64,000 nt of DNA, from positions 21,290,352 through 21,354,351 of the forward strand of contig OZ038453.1 in the NCBI GenBank assembly GCA_964036195.1. The letters run 5' to 3'. This stretch comes from Sphaerolaimus hirsutus. Its lineage: Eukaryota > Nematoda > Chromadorea > Monhysterida > Sphaerolaimidae. The notes beneath the pieces are model-generated. The model did no database searches. It saw only the letters and a program-made list of their open reading frames with translations, and had not been told where the DNA came from. The position numbers and the translations under genes were made by a program. This document shows positions 1 through 38,982 of the stretch, piece after piece (position 1 is the first letter of the stretch; every line of letters begins with the position of its first letter).

Positions 1-35
1 GGTCGCTGATTATACAAATAAGCGGCAATACTCAC

Positions 36-194
36 CGTTTGAGTCACAACCTGACTAAGATTCCATTCTGACCCCTGAACCGAATTTCCCACAATCGACG
101 AATTAATTTGATTCAAAGTCAAATTTTTCGCTTGAATCAACAATTGCACCACATCTGGACCCGTATTCACTCCACTACCGCTCGCATGCGCCAT
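36..194 (-). CDS. first coding exon of an unidentified gene (5' partial gene)
   Basis: On the minus strand an ATG at 194 opens a 53-codon frame that ends exactly at a good donor (ACG|GTGAGT, intron from 35 leftwards). The peptide begins MAHASGSGVNTGPDVV and ends SQVVTQT. It is polar, with no signal peptide or membrane segment. The splice leaves phase 0, so the next exon lies beyond the left edge. No in-frame stop was found in the roughly 30 bases upstream of the ATG that were read, so the true start could be further upstream. I do not recognise the family. The clean donor, the non-repetitive sequence and the CpG-rich upstream stretch (about 230-480) are the reasons to call it real. Confidence 0.5.
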
Positions 195-3100
195 ACTCAA
201 GGTAGAATACCGGAAAAACACACACTCACTCGACGACTGGGTACTCGCGCTTCGGTACCCGGCACTCGCGCTTCGGTGCCCTAACTTACTTTGCCCTACG
301 GTCGGGAATGGCACCTCCGCACCCGCACTTGGCTTGCCTTGCTCAAAGGTCGGGAATGGCTCCTCCGCACCTCTTTCAGGGACCGGTCCTTCCGCGTCCG
401 CCCAGCAGTTGACGTCAAAGTCGTTAGGTTCGTCACTCAACTCAGCAGTTCCCGGCTCAGAACAATGCGCGTCCGTACTGAACTGAACCGATTTCGGTTT
501 TTTCTTACTTTTCCGCTTTTCTCTTTTTTGCCCACTAATAATCTCGTCAGTTTCACGTCCCAATACAAAAATATCCGTACTTATCGGTTGCGTCGATCGG
601 GTAGCCTTCCGTTCCTCCAGCCGGGCGGTGGTTCGTTTGTTCTCACCAGCGATTGTCAAACAGTGATCAGGCGCCTGAACTCACTGGGAATATTAAACAA
701 ACCACTCGCTGCTACCAGTTGTCATGAATTTTCACCGGCTGCTTTTTACTCAACCAAATTCCACTATGGCAAACTGCCAAGTTTTACCGATCTCACACCT
801 ACTCGTTGGATGAGCGACAAAGTAAGGCAACGGAAAAGCGACTACCGATTGAATTCGCAACGCACAATGGTGAATTCACCGAAGTGAATGTCACAGGTGT
901 ACGCTACGTCAATTAAGTTAGCTTTTTAGCGAATGGCGTTTTTATCAACGCGCTAGCAATTAGTTGAATGTCTAATTTACACCAAGGGGTCCGAAGTTTT
1001 TAGAAGAGATTTCATTTTAGGCGATTTTTTTAGACTCAGAATTCACACATTCAGATAGAACACAGGGAACACACTGAGAGCGAGTTTCTAACCAGCGGCA
1101 CAAAACCTTCGAAAACACTCCAAGAAATAAAACCGAAGCAATTTCGACTGAATCGACCCCTATTCTAAATTACGGTACGCTTTTATACGCAACAACATAA
1201 GCCAAGTCCAGACAACACTTCCACATACCACGAGAAGCATGCTTACAGCCGATTTGACGGACACACGGAATTTGAAAATAGGCATACCTAAAATTATTCA
1301 CGGCGTCAGTTTACAGGATATGTCGATCAAAGTACACAAAAACACAAAGAATTCACGCGCAAAAACGGATGGGAACGGGAACGAGTACGAAAATAGAAAA
1401 TGAACGAATGCGAGAAGAATAAAAAGAACAGGAAAAACACAAGAGATACTGTAAAAACTTGTTTTAGCGCGAAAAAATGGCGGGCGATTCAAAAATTACT
1501 CAGCGAACTCTACCGAAAATCCAAAACCACCTCCACGAACGGGGAAACACACAGCGATAAGCGAGACAAACAAACACGCGAACAATAATCCCATCAGTAA
1601 AAAGAGCGTATAGTAAACGAAGATAACGTTGATATCCAAAGCATAAGACGCACACGTATTATTAATACACAACGAAAAAATGTCGTAAGTGGGATAATCC
1701 ATGATAAAATTAGGATACCGGTAAAGCGAATGGAATTAACTTTCACACTGACTGTCAAGGTAAAAATGAATTACGGTACCGTTTTAAAGACGCTTAACGG
1801 AAATTCCACCCGAGTGATAAAATACTCACTCAAATCAAATCACCTTTACACTTATCAAAATATACGGGAAAAAACAGGAAAAACAAGCGGCTTATTATTT
1901 CATCTCTTTGTATAATAAAGATCAACCACGAAATTTGCATAAATTCCTAAATATCCAAATGTCAAGTTATCAGTTTTCTAGGGGAAAAGGAAATACTCAA
2001 AAAAAACAATCAATCTAGGATTAGGTAGATAAAAAATAGCGAAGTTGCAAAAGTAAAAATCCAATAAAAATTAACATACGTGAGCGAGTTTTACCTATTC
2101 CCTACCAAACCTAGAATTGAAATGAATGTGAAATCGGTATAACGCAAAGTAAAAAATACGAATGCAAATGACTGGCAACTGAAATTTTAACAACTTTAAT
2201 CTTCTTAGCTCAAATGCATGTGTAGATTGCATGATTTTTTAGAAGGTTCGAAACTAAACAACCTCTAAGTGAATCCACTGCCACATGCCGAAACGCAACA
2301 GCCATTAACTACCGAAGACACTTACCATGAAAATGACCACTCTCGCTGCTACACCACTCATTCTGCTACCAGAATGTTAATTAGTTAGCCACGGCTTTGA
2401 TCCCATACGTACTGTGCAAAAACCACACCCCGAAAATACCGAACTGCTCAATTCTCTCAAAAATAAGTACACTTGTCACTGTATGGGTGCTTGTTTCGAT
2501 GAGATCGGCGGACTGGGCTGTTCTCACAACAAACCAAGGGAGTAGGCATTTAGACATGAGATCATGCCTGTCGAGTTAGACCCGATTCTTTTAATTACCT
2601 CTCATTTTCAACACCAATCATCACCGCACCTCTATAATCAGTGTACTTTTGTAAAATCGCTTGTAAATCAACTTTTGCTTCTCAATTCGAAAATGCAGAA
2701 ATGCACAGTACATACTAGATCAATAGCCACGGCCCTCAGTTAAAAAAATGCAGCGAAAGTTAGCCAAATTCCAACCTATGTGCCCTCAGTCATCACTGAC
2801 CATCCACGCACTACGACACGTAACCGCAGCGTCACTCTTTTACTTAGAGAAAAATAAGTGAAACTCCGTCATGCAATCTAAACTGCTAATAAAAATGAAA
2901 AAATACTTTTTAAATCCATCTGTCACAAACAACATTGTTGCCACCTCACTTGTCTCACTTTCTTTTTAAAAAAAACTACAAAAAACTACCTAATTAACTA
3001 ACTAAATTCCTAAACAAAGAAAAACAACTATCTACATCACAGCGTCAACTTTGTGTCAGATCCTCAATACCTCCAATCCTTTCCTTGGCCAAAAGGACAC

Positions 3101-3528
3101 ACATAACACAATGGGGCACCGGAAAAACGGAAATGCACGTTGCCAACGTAGCGCAGCGACGTAGCCGAAAACGTCAACGCCACGTTCGCCCACCGAATCG
3201 CCCAAAACCAACGTCGAAGTAGAACTGAAATGTTTAAATTATTGTAAGCTCGGAAATGTACACAACCCTCTACATAAATTCATTAGGTGAACTGCTTATA
3301 CATTTACGTTTAAAATTTTTGGAATTTTACAATTTTTGGACACCCATTTTTGCTCACATAAACATGGGATTTTTAGTGTGACGTTTTAATATCAGAGCAT
3401 CGATTCAAACAAAACCAAATGTGAAAACAACCCAAGTCATAGTTTAGAACAACCTGGATGTTCTCACCACCAATTTTTCAAATATTTTTCTGTTTTTGCA
3501 CTCTGTTTGTTTTTGCAATGTAATTTTA
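195..3528. other. upstream/intergenic region, no gene recognised
   Basis: This is unusually repeat-poor for the window. 230-480 is GC-rich, with two near copies of CTCGCGCTTCGGTNCC, and would hold the promoter of the minus-strand gene at 36-194. The open frame at 291-887 has no recognisable domain and composition typical of non-coding GC-rich DNA, so I do not call it. From 1,200 to 3,500 I see no gene and no clear transposon. Confidence 0.4.
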
Positions 3529-3655
3529 ACCTGCCGTTCTATTGGAGGTGCTGTTCTATTGGAGGCTGCCGTTCTATTCTTTTCGTGGGTGTAAAAACGT
3601 GCCAAAGCCTGCCGTTCTATTGGAGGTGCCGTTCTATTAAAAGAAATACGCTACC
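3529..3655. repeat. GCCGTTCTATTGGAGG-type element, partial
   Basis: It holds repeated blocks CTGCCGTTCTATTGGAGG and GGCTGCCGTTCTATTC, then AAAAGAAATACG. The same blocks occur at 33069-33489, 55848-55938 and 62483-62641. The left end is not resolved. Confidence 0.55.
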
Positions 3656-3688
3656 TACATAAATATGTTCTTATGTAAATATTTGGGT

Positions 3689-6160
3689 GTAAACTAAGTT
3701 TCTTATATTTTTTGAAATCTCATAGAAATGCACATTCCTGCGTCCCATTCTGTTGTACATTGGCCGATTTGATGCCCTTCGAGTATGTTGGGGTTTGGGG
3801 TCTGCGCTATGCCGAATTGTTTTGGTTTGCTCGTGTAGTCCCCCAGTCCCGAGATAAGGGGGGTCTATAAAATGGTGGTCATTATGCACAGATTATCTGT
3901 ACATTGAGTTTGAAGCTTAATAACTTGGCCATTCCTGGGCCGATTTGGATCATTCAACAATTAAAATGATTGGAACAACCTGAAGAATCCATTTTTGCGG
4001 TCGGATTAGTGATGTCTATATTCCGTGTGCCGATTTGACCCAGTTTTTAAACGTGAAAAATAGTCGTAATAATACTTTATTAAGACAGTTGTTTTGAACA
4101 TGGTATCATATACTTTAGACAACGAATAAATCTGGCCCAAAAATTATTTCAATATCTCTTTCCAGTCAAAAGATACAGCACTTCAAACTGGGAGGATCCA
4201 ATGAAACATGTAAGCGCACGAAACATTTTGTATCATGACACACGCACACACGCCCATGAAACACTTTGTATCATTACACACGCCCATGCGCTCATGAAAC
4301 ACGCCAGTTTGCCCATGAAACACGCACGCGCGCGGTGTCATAGCAATGCGTGAGTGCGCAATCTGTGTACTGATAATTTGTTAAGTAGAGTGTCGATAAT
4401 TACTCTGATTGGCAAGGCGTGAATGCGCGGCTGGCAGCATGGATAATTTGAATGTGCCCAATATTGATTACCGTGAGCGTGAGCATAGTGTAAATCTGTT
4501 CATACGTCAGTTGAAAAAATCTCATAAATTCATTTTTCTTGCGTAATGGCTAACTTTGGCCCATGTGTTAGTGAGGAGTTCCCTGCCAGATTGACAATAA
4601 AAGGAAAGAATCCTTTATACTTTTGTCAGTCCAAGGATTGGCCAGGCCATGTCTTCAAATCGAGCCTGAACAGGACCAACAAGAACGGCATTAATGAATT
4701 AATTGCTTATTTTGACACAATTAACACATCTAACAATGTTTACTGTGCACGTTACACTATCAGAGGCATCAAACGCAATTTAGCACGCATGTAAATACTG
4801 TATTACCTCCAATATAAGGCATCCCTCTAACATAAGGTACCCTCTAATATAAGGTATAACTTTTTGCTATTTTGAATGCGGCGAAATAAATATAAGGTAC
4901 CCTCTAATATAAGGCATACCTCTAATAAGGCACAGCTGGCTGCGTGCCAAAACACGCAAAATAATAAAAATGGTTGCTAAACATGGCGGAAAATGATGAA
5001 AATGGTGCCGAAGGGCACTGCGATGACTCTTCGTGGACTTCCGTCGCTGAAAAGTGTGTCAGTTTACGGCGGCACTATTCAGTCAAAGAGAAACTTTGAA
5101 TTGTTGACCAGACAAAAATCTGGCAAAAAAAATTGAAGACACTCTCTAATATAAGGTACCCTCTAATACAAAACTTTTGGCTCTAAAAATCTGACGAAAA
5201 CAGTATAAGGTATACCTTATATTAGAGGTAATACGGTAGGTAATAAGAGCGCTGAAAACGGTTGATTATACTTACAAAAAAAATAATTAAATGTGACGCG
5301 CACATACATTGCTATGACACCGCGCGTGTGCGTGTTTCATGGGCAAACTGGCGTGTTTCATGAGCGCATGGGCGTGTGTAATGATACAAAGTGTTTCATG
5401 GGCGCGTGTGCGTGTGTCGTGATGCAAATTGTTTTGTGCGCTTACATGTTTCGTGTAGCACACTCCTTCAAACTTACACCAGAAAACCATAAATATAAAT
5501 TAACTGCATGAAGAACAAAGTTGATGCAAATTCAAAACACTATATCTCGGCCATTTCTCTGCCGATTTTCACCTCTGCCATGCTTAAAATGACCATAATG
5601 ACTTGTAGATTTCATTTTTATGTTCTGATAATCTGTATGCATTGTTCTTCATGTGGTTATTTTATGAGTGGTAGGTGAAAGTTCAAAGTGCAATAACGTT
5701 TGATTGGAAAGAGATTTTGAACTCATTTTTCTGTTACATCAATTCTCGTTGCCTAAAGTACATGATAGCATGTCAAAAAAATATTTTTTTTCATGTTCAA
5801 AAACCGGTTCAAATCGGCATACGGAATTTAGACATCACTAATCCGACTGCAGAAATGGAATCTTCATGTTGTCCCGATAATTTTAAGTGTCGAATGGTCC
5901 AAATCGGCCCAGAAATGGGCAAGTTATTGAGCTTGAAAGTCAATGTGCAGATCATCCGTGCAAAATGACGACCATTTTATAGACACCCCTTTATCTCGGG
6001 ACTGGGGGATTATTTGAGCAAACCAAAACAATTCGGCATAACCCAGACGCCAAACCCCAACATACTCGAAGGTCATCAAAATCGGCCAATGTACAACAAA
6101 ATGGAACGCAGGAATGAGCATTTCTATAAGATTTCGAAAAATATAAGAAACTTAGTTTAC
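3689..6160. repeat. large inverted repeat (palindrome A)
   Basis: The left arm (about 3689-4360) is the reverse complement of the right arm (about 5293-6160). Outer ends read GTAAACTAAGTTTCTTATAT / ATATAAGAAACTTAGTTTAC. The arms are diverged rather than identical. The right arm carries an extra block of about 200 bp (about 5484-5688), itself fold-back-like, that the left arm lacks. The loop holds an 82-codon frame (4546-4794, plus, start MANFGPCVSEEFPARL) of no recognised family, and a TA-flanked element at 4796-5238. The phrases CCCCCAGTCCCGAGATAAGG and GGGGTCTATAAAA recur in altered form in palindrome B (30511-32312), so both belong to one family. Confidence 0.75.
4796..5238. mobile_element. 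TACCGTA-type element, TAATATAAGG variant
   Basis: The left end TACTGTATTACCTCCAATAT is the inverted mate of the right end ATATTAGAGGTAATACGGTA. Internal copies of CTCTAATATAAGGTA are scattered behind both ends. It shares its outer TACCGTATT.CCTC with the TACCGTATTTCCTCGAAATA family and differs in the inner repeated word. A TA target duplication is possible but cannot be told from the TIR (terminal inverted repeat). Confidence 0.6.
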
Positions 6161-6319
6161 AGCCTGATACCTGATTTTTTTTGTCATTACCCCATTTTAT
6201 AGTAGGTACTTACTTTCTCCCTCCCTGTTCTGCCTTCTAAAATATTTTTTACGGTTTCCCGGGTATCTGAAAAATTTCGGGGTACCTATTTCAAGGTTTC
6301 ATCGACAAAATTGGGCAAA

Positions 6320-6440
6320 CTCATAAATAAGCTGTAAACACATTTGAGTTTACCACAATTTGAGTTTTTCGATCGCCGTCAATATCAGTTGACAGACTCA
6401 TTTCTGGTGAACTCAAATTTGTCTTCAAAACGGATCTATG
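6320..6440. repeat. CATTTGAGTTTACC inverted repeat, short copy
   Basis: ACATTTGAGTTTACC on the left faces GGTGAACTCAAATTTG on the right. Related copies are at about 8930-9275 (interrupted), 37015-37100 and 46790-47230 (interrupted). Confidence 0.45.
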
Positions 6441-6540
6441 AGTTTTCAAAATTTTAATTGTGTGCTATGTAAAATAGTAGTGTGTGCAGCGCCAAAAAAT
6501 TCCTACAAAAAGAAATCCCATTGTCAATTTTGATTGAAGG

Positions 6541-7326
6541 CAGAGTTGGTCAATTACTGGTATTTTTGGAAACGTAAACGTAAACATAAATACCTTTTCC
6601 AAAATGAAAGTATAAATACTAAAACGTAAGGTATTTTTAAAATACCTGGGAAAACGTAAAATATAACGTAAACATATAAAATTATTACCATATTTCATCT
6701 AATAGAAGGGTGCCCTTCCATTTTACACCAACTTTCTATTATGGAGACACCGTCTGTTGGAAGCTGCACTTCTATTTTTCGCCAGTTTTTCAGTCAATTT
6801 TTCACGTTCTGTCAACGTTTTTCCAAGTGTTATGCCACAAAAAGTTGATATTATAACAATTCATAGAGTTTTTTTCAACATTTGATCTTAAAATAGGTAG
6901 CACAAAATCAATCAACGATAGCCACGAAATAACAGTGTCCGCTGACTTTTTTAGTAAGCATTTGGCACAATTCTAGTTTGGGAATTAATACACAATGCTC
7001 TGCACTGCAGGTGTGGTCGAACTATAGAATAATTTGAATATTGAATATACCTATCTATTTTGAAAATTCGGCTTCTGTGGAGAAAAAGTGCGCGCTTGCA
7101 CACAAAATTTTTCAAGTTGTCGGAAATTTATGGTGGAAGTTGCATTTTGCTGAAACTTTTTTGATCTCGTAACGTTTTTTACGTTTTCTCTGGTACCCGG
7201 GTATTTCGGCCAGGAAAACGTAACAAAACGTAACGGTATTTTATAAAAACGTAAACGTAAACGTAAGTATAAATACCCGAATAACCGGGTATTTCCGGTA
7301 AACGTAAATACGTTTTTGCAACTCTG
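6541..7326. mobile_element. hAT-like MITE, ACGTAAA-word family
   Basis: The TIR is CAGAGTTGG...CAACTCTG, flanked by an exact 8-bp duplication ATTGAAGG (6533-6540 and 7327-7334). The subterminal sequence is packed with AAACGTAAACGTAAA and AAATACC words. There is no transposase frame. Relatives: 29856-30329, 44469-45003 and 52418-53362. Confidence 0.85.
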
Positions 7327-7476
7327 ATTGAAGGCTCTGAAAAAGCGTTTTCATTTTTATTCTGGCAGCAGGTAAACCTGGACAAGTCTACTTGTTAATT
7401 GTGACGCGAAAAATTCAGAGAAATGTTTTGTTTGATTGCGTCCATATGTTTTCTATGGTCATAAAATAGGTATACG

Positions 7477-8186
7477 TAGGGTTGGGACGATATATCGTAT
7501 CGAATATCGAATATCGGATATCGACTATTTTTTCATATCGAATATCGAATATCGATATCGAAAATTTTGAAAAAATATCGAATATCGATATCGAATATCG
7601 AGCATTTTTTCGATATTTTTCGATATTCTTCCCTTCCCTGGCCTGACCTAAAATATGCCAGGAATTGCTCTTTTAGAAAGTGATTTTGAAGGCAATTATC
7701 AAAAATTCTGTGCACATGCGTGCACTTTGTCATCACATGACATGTATTTCCATTTTAGCAGTTGCAACCACCTCTAATCTTCTGCAAATGCAATAACAAA
7801 TGTCCACGTCAGAGTATGTGCCATGGCGCTGGCACCATGGTGCATTTTCTTTACTACATCCATCAAATTTCAGGGTGTGGGGTGAGTTTATGTTAATTTT
7901 ATGTGAATTTGTACAATCTACTCTTCAGTAAGGATATGATCAATTATGTTTGTGACCAAATGGAAATACAATATGCCACTCAATATATGCCTTGCCTTAG
8001 CAAAAGCAAAATATCGAAATATCGAAAATATCGAAATATCGATATCGAATATCGAGCATATTTTCATATCGAATATCGATATCGAATATCGAGGGTCCAT
8101 ATCGTATCGATATCAAATATCGAGTTCCAGAAAAAAATATCGAATATCGAATATCGATATCGAAAAGTCATATCGTCCCAACCCTA
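7477..8186. mobile_element. hAT-like MITE, ATATCG-word family
   Basis: The TIR is TAGGGTTGGGACGATAT...ATATCGTCCCAACCCTA with exact 8-bp TSD GGTATACG (7469-7476 and 8187-8194). About 150 bp behind each end consists of ATATCGAATATCGATATCG words. The unique centre (about 7630-8010) has no recognised gene. Confidence 0.9.
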
Positions 8187-8924
8187 GGTATACGTAAATG
8201 TATTTTTGTGCATTTCTCAGAAGTTCACATTTTCTAGTTCTATTCATTTGTACTCGTTAACAGTATTTGTATTTGTACACCGGTTTTGCCGATGTCTTTT
8301 TTTAAATTACCTAGTTACATTATTTAAAAATTCTGCAATGCTAAATAGGTATTATAGGTACCTCTTTATTTTGAGCGAGGCTTGCCAAAATATTTAGATT
8401 TTGTGCCCAAAAATGCTTTGCGCACACTAGTTGACAAATAAAATTTCCAAAGCTGAAAGCGCGTCTGTGCCATCCCACATCCAAACCCATCCGACATGCT
8501 GGCCCATAAATTGAGTGTCTGTCATATTTGATGCGTATTCCTTGCATTTTTGCTGGATAATAGATGCAAAAAATGATGACGAAAACGTGCTAGGTGCATT
8601 AAGAGCCACTTTCAATGACTCGGTGATTTCGCAGGTCAAAGTTGTATTCAATAACACTGACTGCACTCAATAGTTGTCAATTGTCATGTTTACACACATG
8701 TGGTGTCAAATTGCCTTCAAACACTCTAACATGTTATTTAGATTGATTACCTTGTGTCATCATGACTTTTTTGATATAAATTAATAATAATTATTAATAA
8801 TAATAATCAAATAATTTGAAATAAATTCCTTTATTTAAATACAGTCTATATGAGAGACAAAGTAGATTTAGATGTGGAATGGGTTTAGATGTGGGATTAG
8901 CCTACGTCGATTAAGCATCCTATG
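8187..8924. other. stretch without recognised feature
   Basis: AT-rich, with a short TAATAATAATTATTAATAA tract near 8780-8812. No gene or clear transposon end was found. Confidence 0.4.
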
Positions 8925-9280
8925 TTAAAAACATTTCAGTTTGCCGGAATGAGCGTTCTGTCAACTAACTCTTGACGGAGATCAAAAATGACTCATTGGC
9001 GGCCCGCACGCTAGTTGACAGTTGACACTTGTGTGTTAACTGGTCTGTGTCAACTTAGATTTCGGCTTCACGTGTCGCAGAGCGATCCCCAAATTCACAT
9101 GAGACCATGTTGAAAGACAAATGTAACGGCAGATCTATTCAAGATCGTTCTGCGACTAGTGAGCCGAAATCTGAGTTGACACAGACCAGTTGACACACAA
9201 GTGCCAACTAGTGTGTGGGCTTACATAGTAAACTCAAATGTCTTCAAAACGGATTTATCAATTTTGGAAACTTCGGTTGT
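8925..9280. repeat. CATTTGAG...CTCAAATG element with nested insert
   Basis: The outer parts read ACATTTCAGTTTGCCGGAAT and TAGTAAACTCAAATGTC. The host is split by the TAGTTGACA element at 9001-9220. Comparison with the uninterrupted copy near 37015-37100 shows the insertion point. Confidence 0.5.
9001..9220. mobile_element. TAGTTGACA-TIR element
   Basis: The ends are GGCCCGCACGCTAGTTGACA and TGCCAACTAGTGTGTGGGC. The next inner inverted block, CTGGTCTGTGTCAACTTAGA, is mirrored near the right end. The element is an almost complete hairpin around a short centre. Confidence 0.75.
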
Positions 9281-9336
9281 CAACTAGTGTGCGTAGGCCC
9301 AAAGTCCAAAAGTTCCAAATGTTTGTAGGTCGCGCC

Positions 9337-9493
9337 TAGTGATGGAAAAAGCGCCAGAACTTCGGCGCCAAGCGCCAAACGCGCCATGGCGCTTTTTTGC
9401 CTTGGCGCCAGTGCCAAGCGCCAGCGCCAGGCATTTTGTTCCTGGCGCCGCAGAAAAATTGCGCTAAGCGCCATGGCGCTTTTCCATCACTAC
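9337..9493. mobile_element. hAT-like MITE, GGCGCC-word family
   Basis: The left end is TAGTGATGGAAAAAGCGCCA and the right end GGCGCTTTTCCATCACTA. Flanks are GTCGCGCC (9329-9336) and GTCGCGCC (9494-9501), an 8-bp TSD with one extra base on the right. The interior is almost all GCGCCAAGCGCC words. Related, less complete copies lie at 29636-29770, 50617-50790 and 54144-54280. Confidence 0.8.
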
Positions 9494-9514
9494 GTCGCGC
9501 CCACTGCCCACTCC

Positions 9515-9917
9515 CTGGTTCCAATCCCAGATCCTGTAATATGCCGTGTAAGATGTCTATTGTTATACAAAGTATTTAAAGTCATGTCCTGTGAAATGCC
9601 CCGTAAAATGGCAAACGTATGTACATTTTACATGACCTTCGACCTTTGACTTTGCGTGACATTTTACAGGGTCTTTTAGATGACATTTAACATTTTACAA
9701 GGTCTGGCGCTGAAAATGAGAAGTGAAATGGCAAATGCGAAGTTAAGTCGCAAAAGCGAAGTGAAATGGCAAGTGAAGTGGCAAAAGCGAAAAGAAATAA
9801 CTTTTCATTTTATTTTTTTACTTCGCTTTTGCCAATTCACTTGCCATTTCACTTGGCCTTTGCGCGATTACTTCGCCTTTGCCATTTCACTTCCCACTTT
9901 GCGGAACTGGCACCTGG
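9515..9917. repeat. fold-back element(s) of the GGTGCCA / AGACCCTG group
   Basis: An AGATCCTGTAATATGCCGTG arm faces ACAGGGTCTTTTAGATGACA. It is followed by a hairpin (9705-9915) whose arms are built from GAAGTGAAATGGCAAATGCG words and end in GCGGAACTGGCACC. The words differ from the GTCAAAAGTCATG words of the other copies. Confidence 0.5.
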
Positions 9918-10422
9918 CGCAAAACGCGATATTTCATCACTTTTCCCTGCGTTCCAAGGCGACATTGCATCGCGTAGCGCAGTGCACCGCTCAGCCCCAC
10001 TGCAGGGAGATTATTTCACTCTGTCTTTTCTGCACATTTTTCGCACGCGATCTGGGAGGGCAGTTTGTGAGATGGATTGAGAATTTGTGATACGTTTCTT
10101 GTGGTCGCTTTTTATAGATTTTTTGAAGGCGTGGATATTTTGAGGGATTTCACTTTGTGCTGCATTTTCCGCTAAGCTGCATTTGGCATCGTTCCAAAAT
10201 CTCTATCCGCACACCGATTTCCCCCTTTCGCAGGATTATTTTCCCACTTTTATACTGGTACGAGATTCAATTCGCCCGAACCGCGTTTTTTTCTGGCAGC
10301 CCAATTCATGAAAATTAACTAGGCTCAATTTGACAGCGATTTCTTTTAAAGGCTGCTCGAATAAAACCCCCATCCTTTGGGCCAATCGAATTTCGACCCC
10401 GGTCGCTCAATTCAGTACGGAT
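9918..10422 (+). promoter_or_regulatory. presumed 5' flank and 5' UTR of the CNNM gene
   Basis: Non-repetitive sequence directly upstream of the CNNM start. I see no unambiguous TATA box. The open frame continues in phase upstream of 10423 to an ATG at 10330, so a longer N-terminus is possible. Confidence 0.35.
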
Positions 10423-37788
<27,366 letters not shown>

Positions 37789-38018
37789 CGGTAATTTTTT
37801 ATTGGACAATAGCCAAATACTTATTCTTTTTTCGCTCTAATTAATTTTTGGCATTAATTAGTTCATTTCACGATTATCTGATTCAGACGACTAATTCTAC
37901 ATTACTGAATTATAAATCTATTACTTTTTCTATGACGACAGCTCAGATCGATGTGTAATTTAAATTTTCACTCCACATTTAATTAGACGAAACACTGACT
38001 TGCGACCTTTGTGAGGTC
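37789..38018 (+). other. presumed CNNM 3' UTR and start of intergenic DNA
   Basis: AT-rich with no canonical poly(A) signal recognised. Confidence 0.3.
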
Positions 38019-38341
38019 TTGCTGGCGCCACTTCCGCAAACTGGCAATATGCCAAGAAAAGTCAAAAGTAAAGTCAGGTGCCAAAATGCAAAAGTTCAAA
38101 TACCAAGTCGTGTAAAATGCTCGGTAAAATGGCAAACGAAGTTAACATTTTACAGGACATTGTGGAGGGTCTGTGAGTGCCACGAAATGTTAAATGAAGT
38201 GATAACTAAACTTTTTCAGTGGCAAGTATATTTGTAAACATAATATTCGTCACGCAAAAGTTCACTTGTCACTTAACTTACCGCTAATCACTTTTTTGCC
38301 ACTTTCTAATTTTTTGACTTGTCAGCTTGCGGAATTGGCAC
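38019..38341. repeat. fold-back element, AAGTCAAAAGTAAAGTC words
   Basis: GGCGCCACTTCCGCAAACTG on the left and AGCTTGCGGAATTGGCACC on the right. The middle includes TTTTACAGGACATTGTGGAG. The ends match the fold-back group; the arm words differ. Confidence 0.55.
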
Positions 38342-38353
38342 CAAGCTTAAGGA

Positions 38354-38502
38354 CAAGATCCCAGACCCTGTGAAATTCCAAAGCTCGTACTAAATGTAAA
38401 AAAGTCATGTAAAATGGCACACGTACGTTTGCCATTTTCCGGGGCATTTTACATGACTTTTGACATTTTACAGGGCATTTTACGGGGTCTGGGACTGGCA
38501 CC
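38354..38502. repeat. fold-back element
   Basis: AGATCCCAGACCCTGTGAAA faces ACGGGGTCTGGGACTGGCACC. It lies directly beside the previous one. Confidence 0.65.
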
Positions 38503-38695
38503 AGCCGTGGAGATGGCTGTAACATGGCACATTCAAATAATCAAGATTCCTGTAGGTAGTAATAAATAATTTTTGATTACAGAGTTTATCCTATTTTTGT
38601 CATCTACCATGTCACAATATTTGCAACCTTTAAATTGAAAAAAAACTGTATAGCACATAATATTTACACATTTTGACAAATATGTAGGAGAGTGT

Positions 38696-38982
38696 ATAGT
38701 GTTTGCTTGAATTATCCCCCCTTGAATATTTCCTTTCTTGAATAACCCCTCCCCTGTCAGATGAGCGTGAAAAAATAAATCCTTAACTATGGGAATATGA
38801 TTAATTTATTGTGTCCAATTTGAACAAAAAAATGGCATGTTATTTTATTAACAACACATTTCATGAACTGTGTTGATAGGTAATATAAAAATTGAATAAT
38901 TCCTCCCACAGAATAGTTCCCCCACAAAAAAAGTCTGGCGGTTAAAATAAATCCCCAGGGGGATTATTCAAGCAAATACGTA
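38696..38982. mobile_element. TACCGTA-type element, TTTGCTTGAATAATC variant
   Basis: AGTGTTTGCTTGAATTATCC on the left, GGGATTATTCAAGCAAATACG on the right. The same variant is at 62642-62967. Confidence 0.6.

Noticed and set aside
291-887. 198-codon plus-strand frame near the left edge
   Set aside because: No family resemblance, overlaps the likely promoter of the minus-strand exon, and GC-rich sequence gives long frames by chance.
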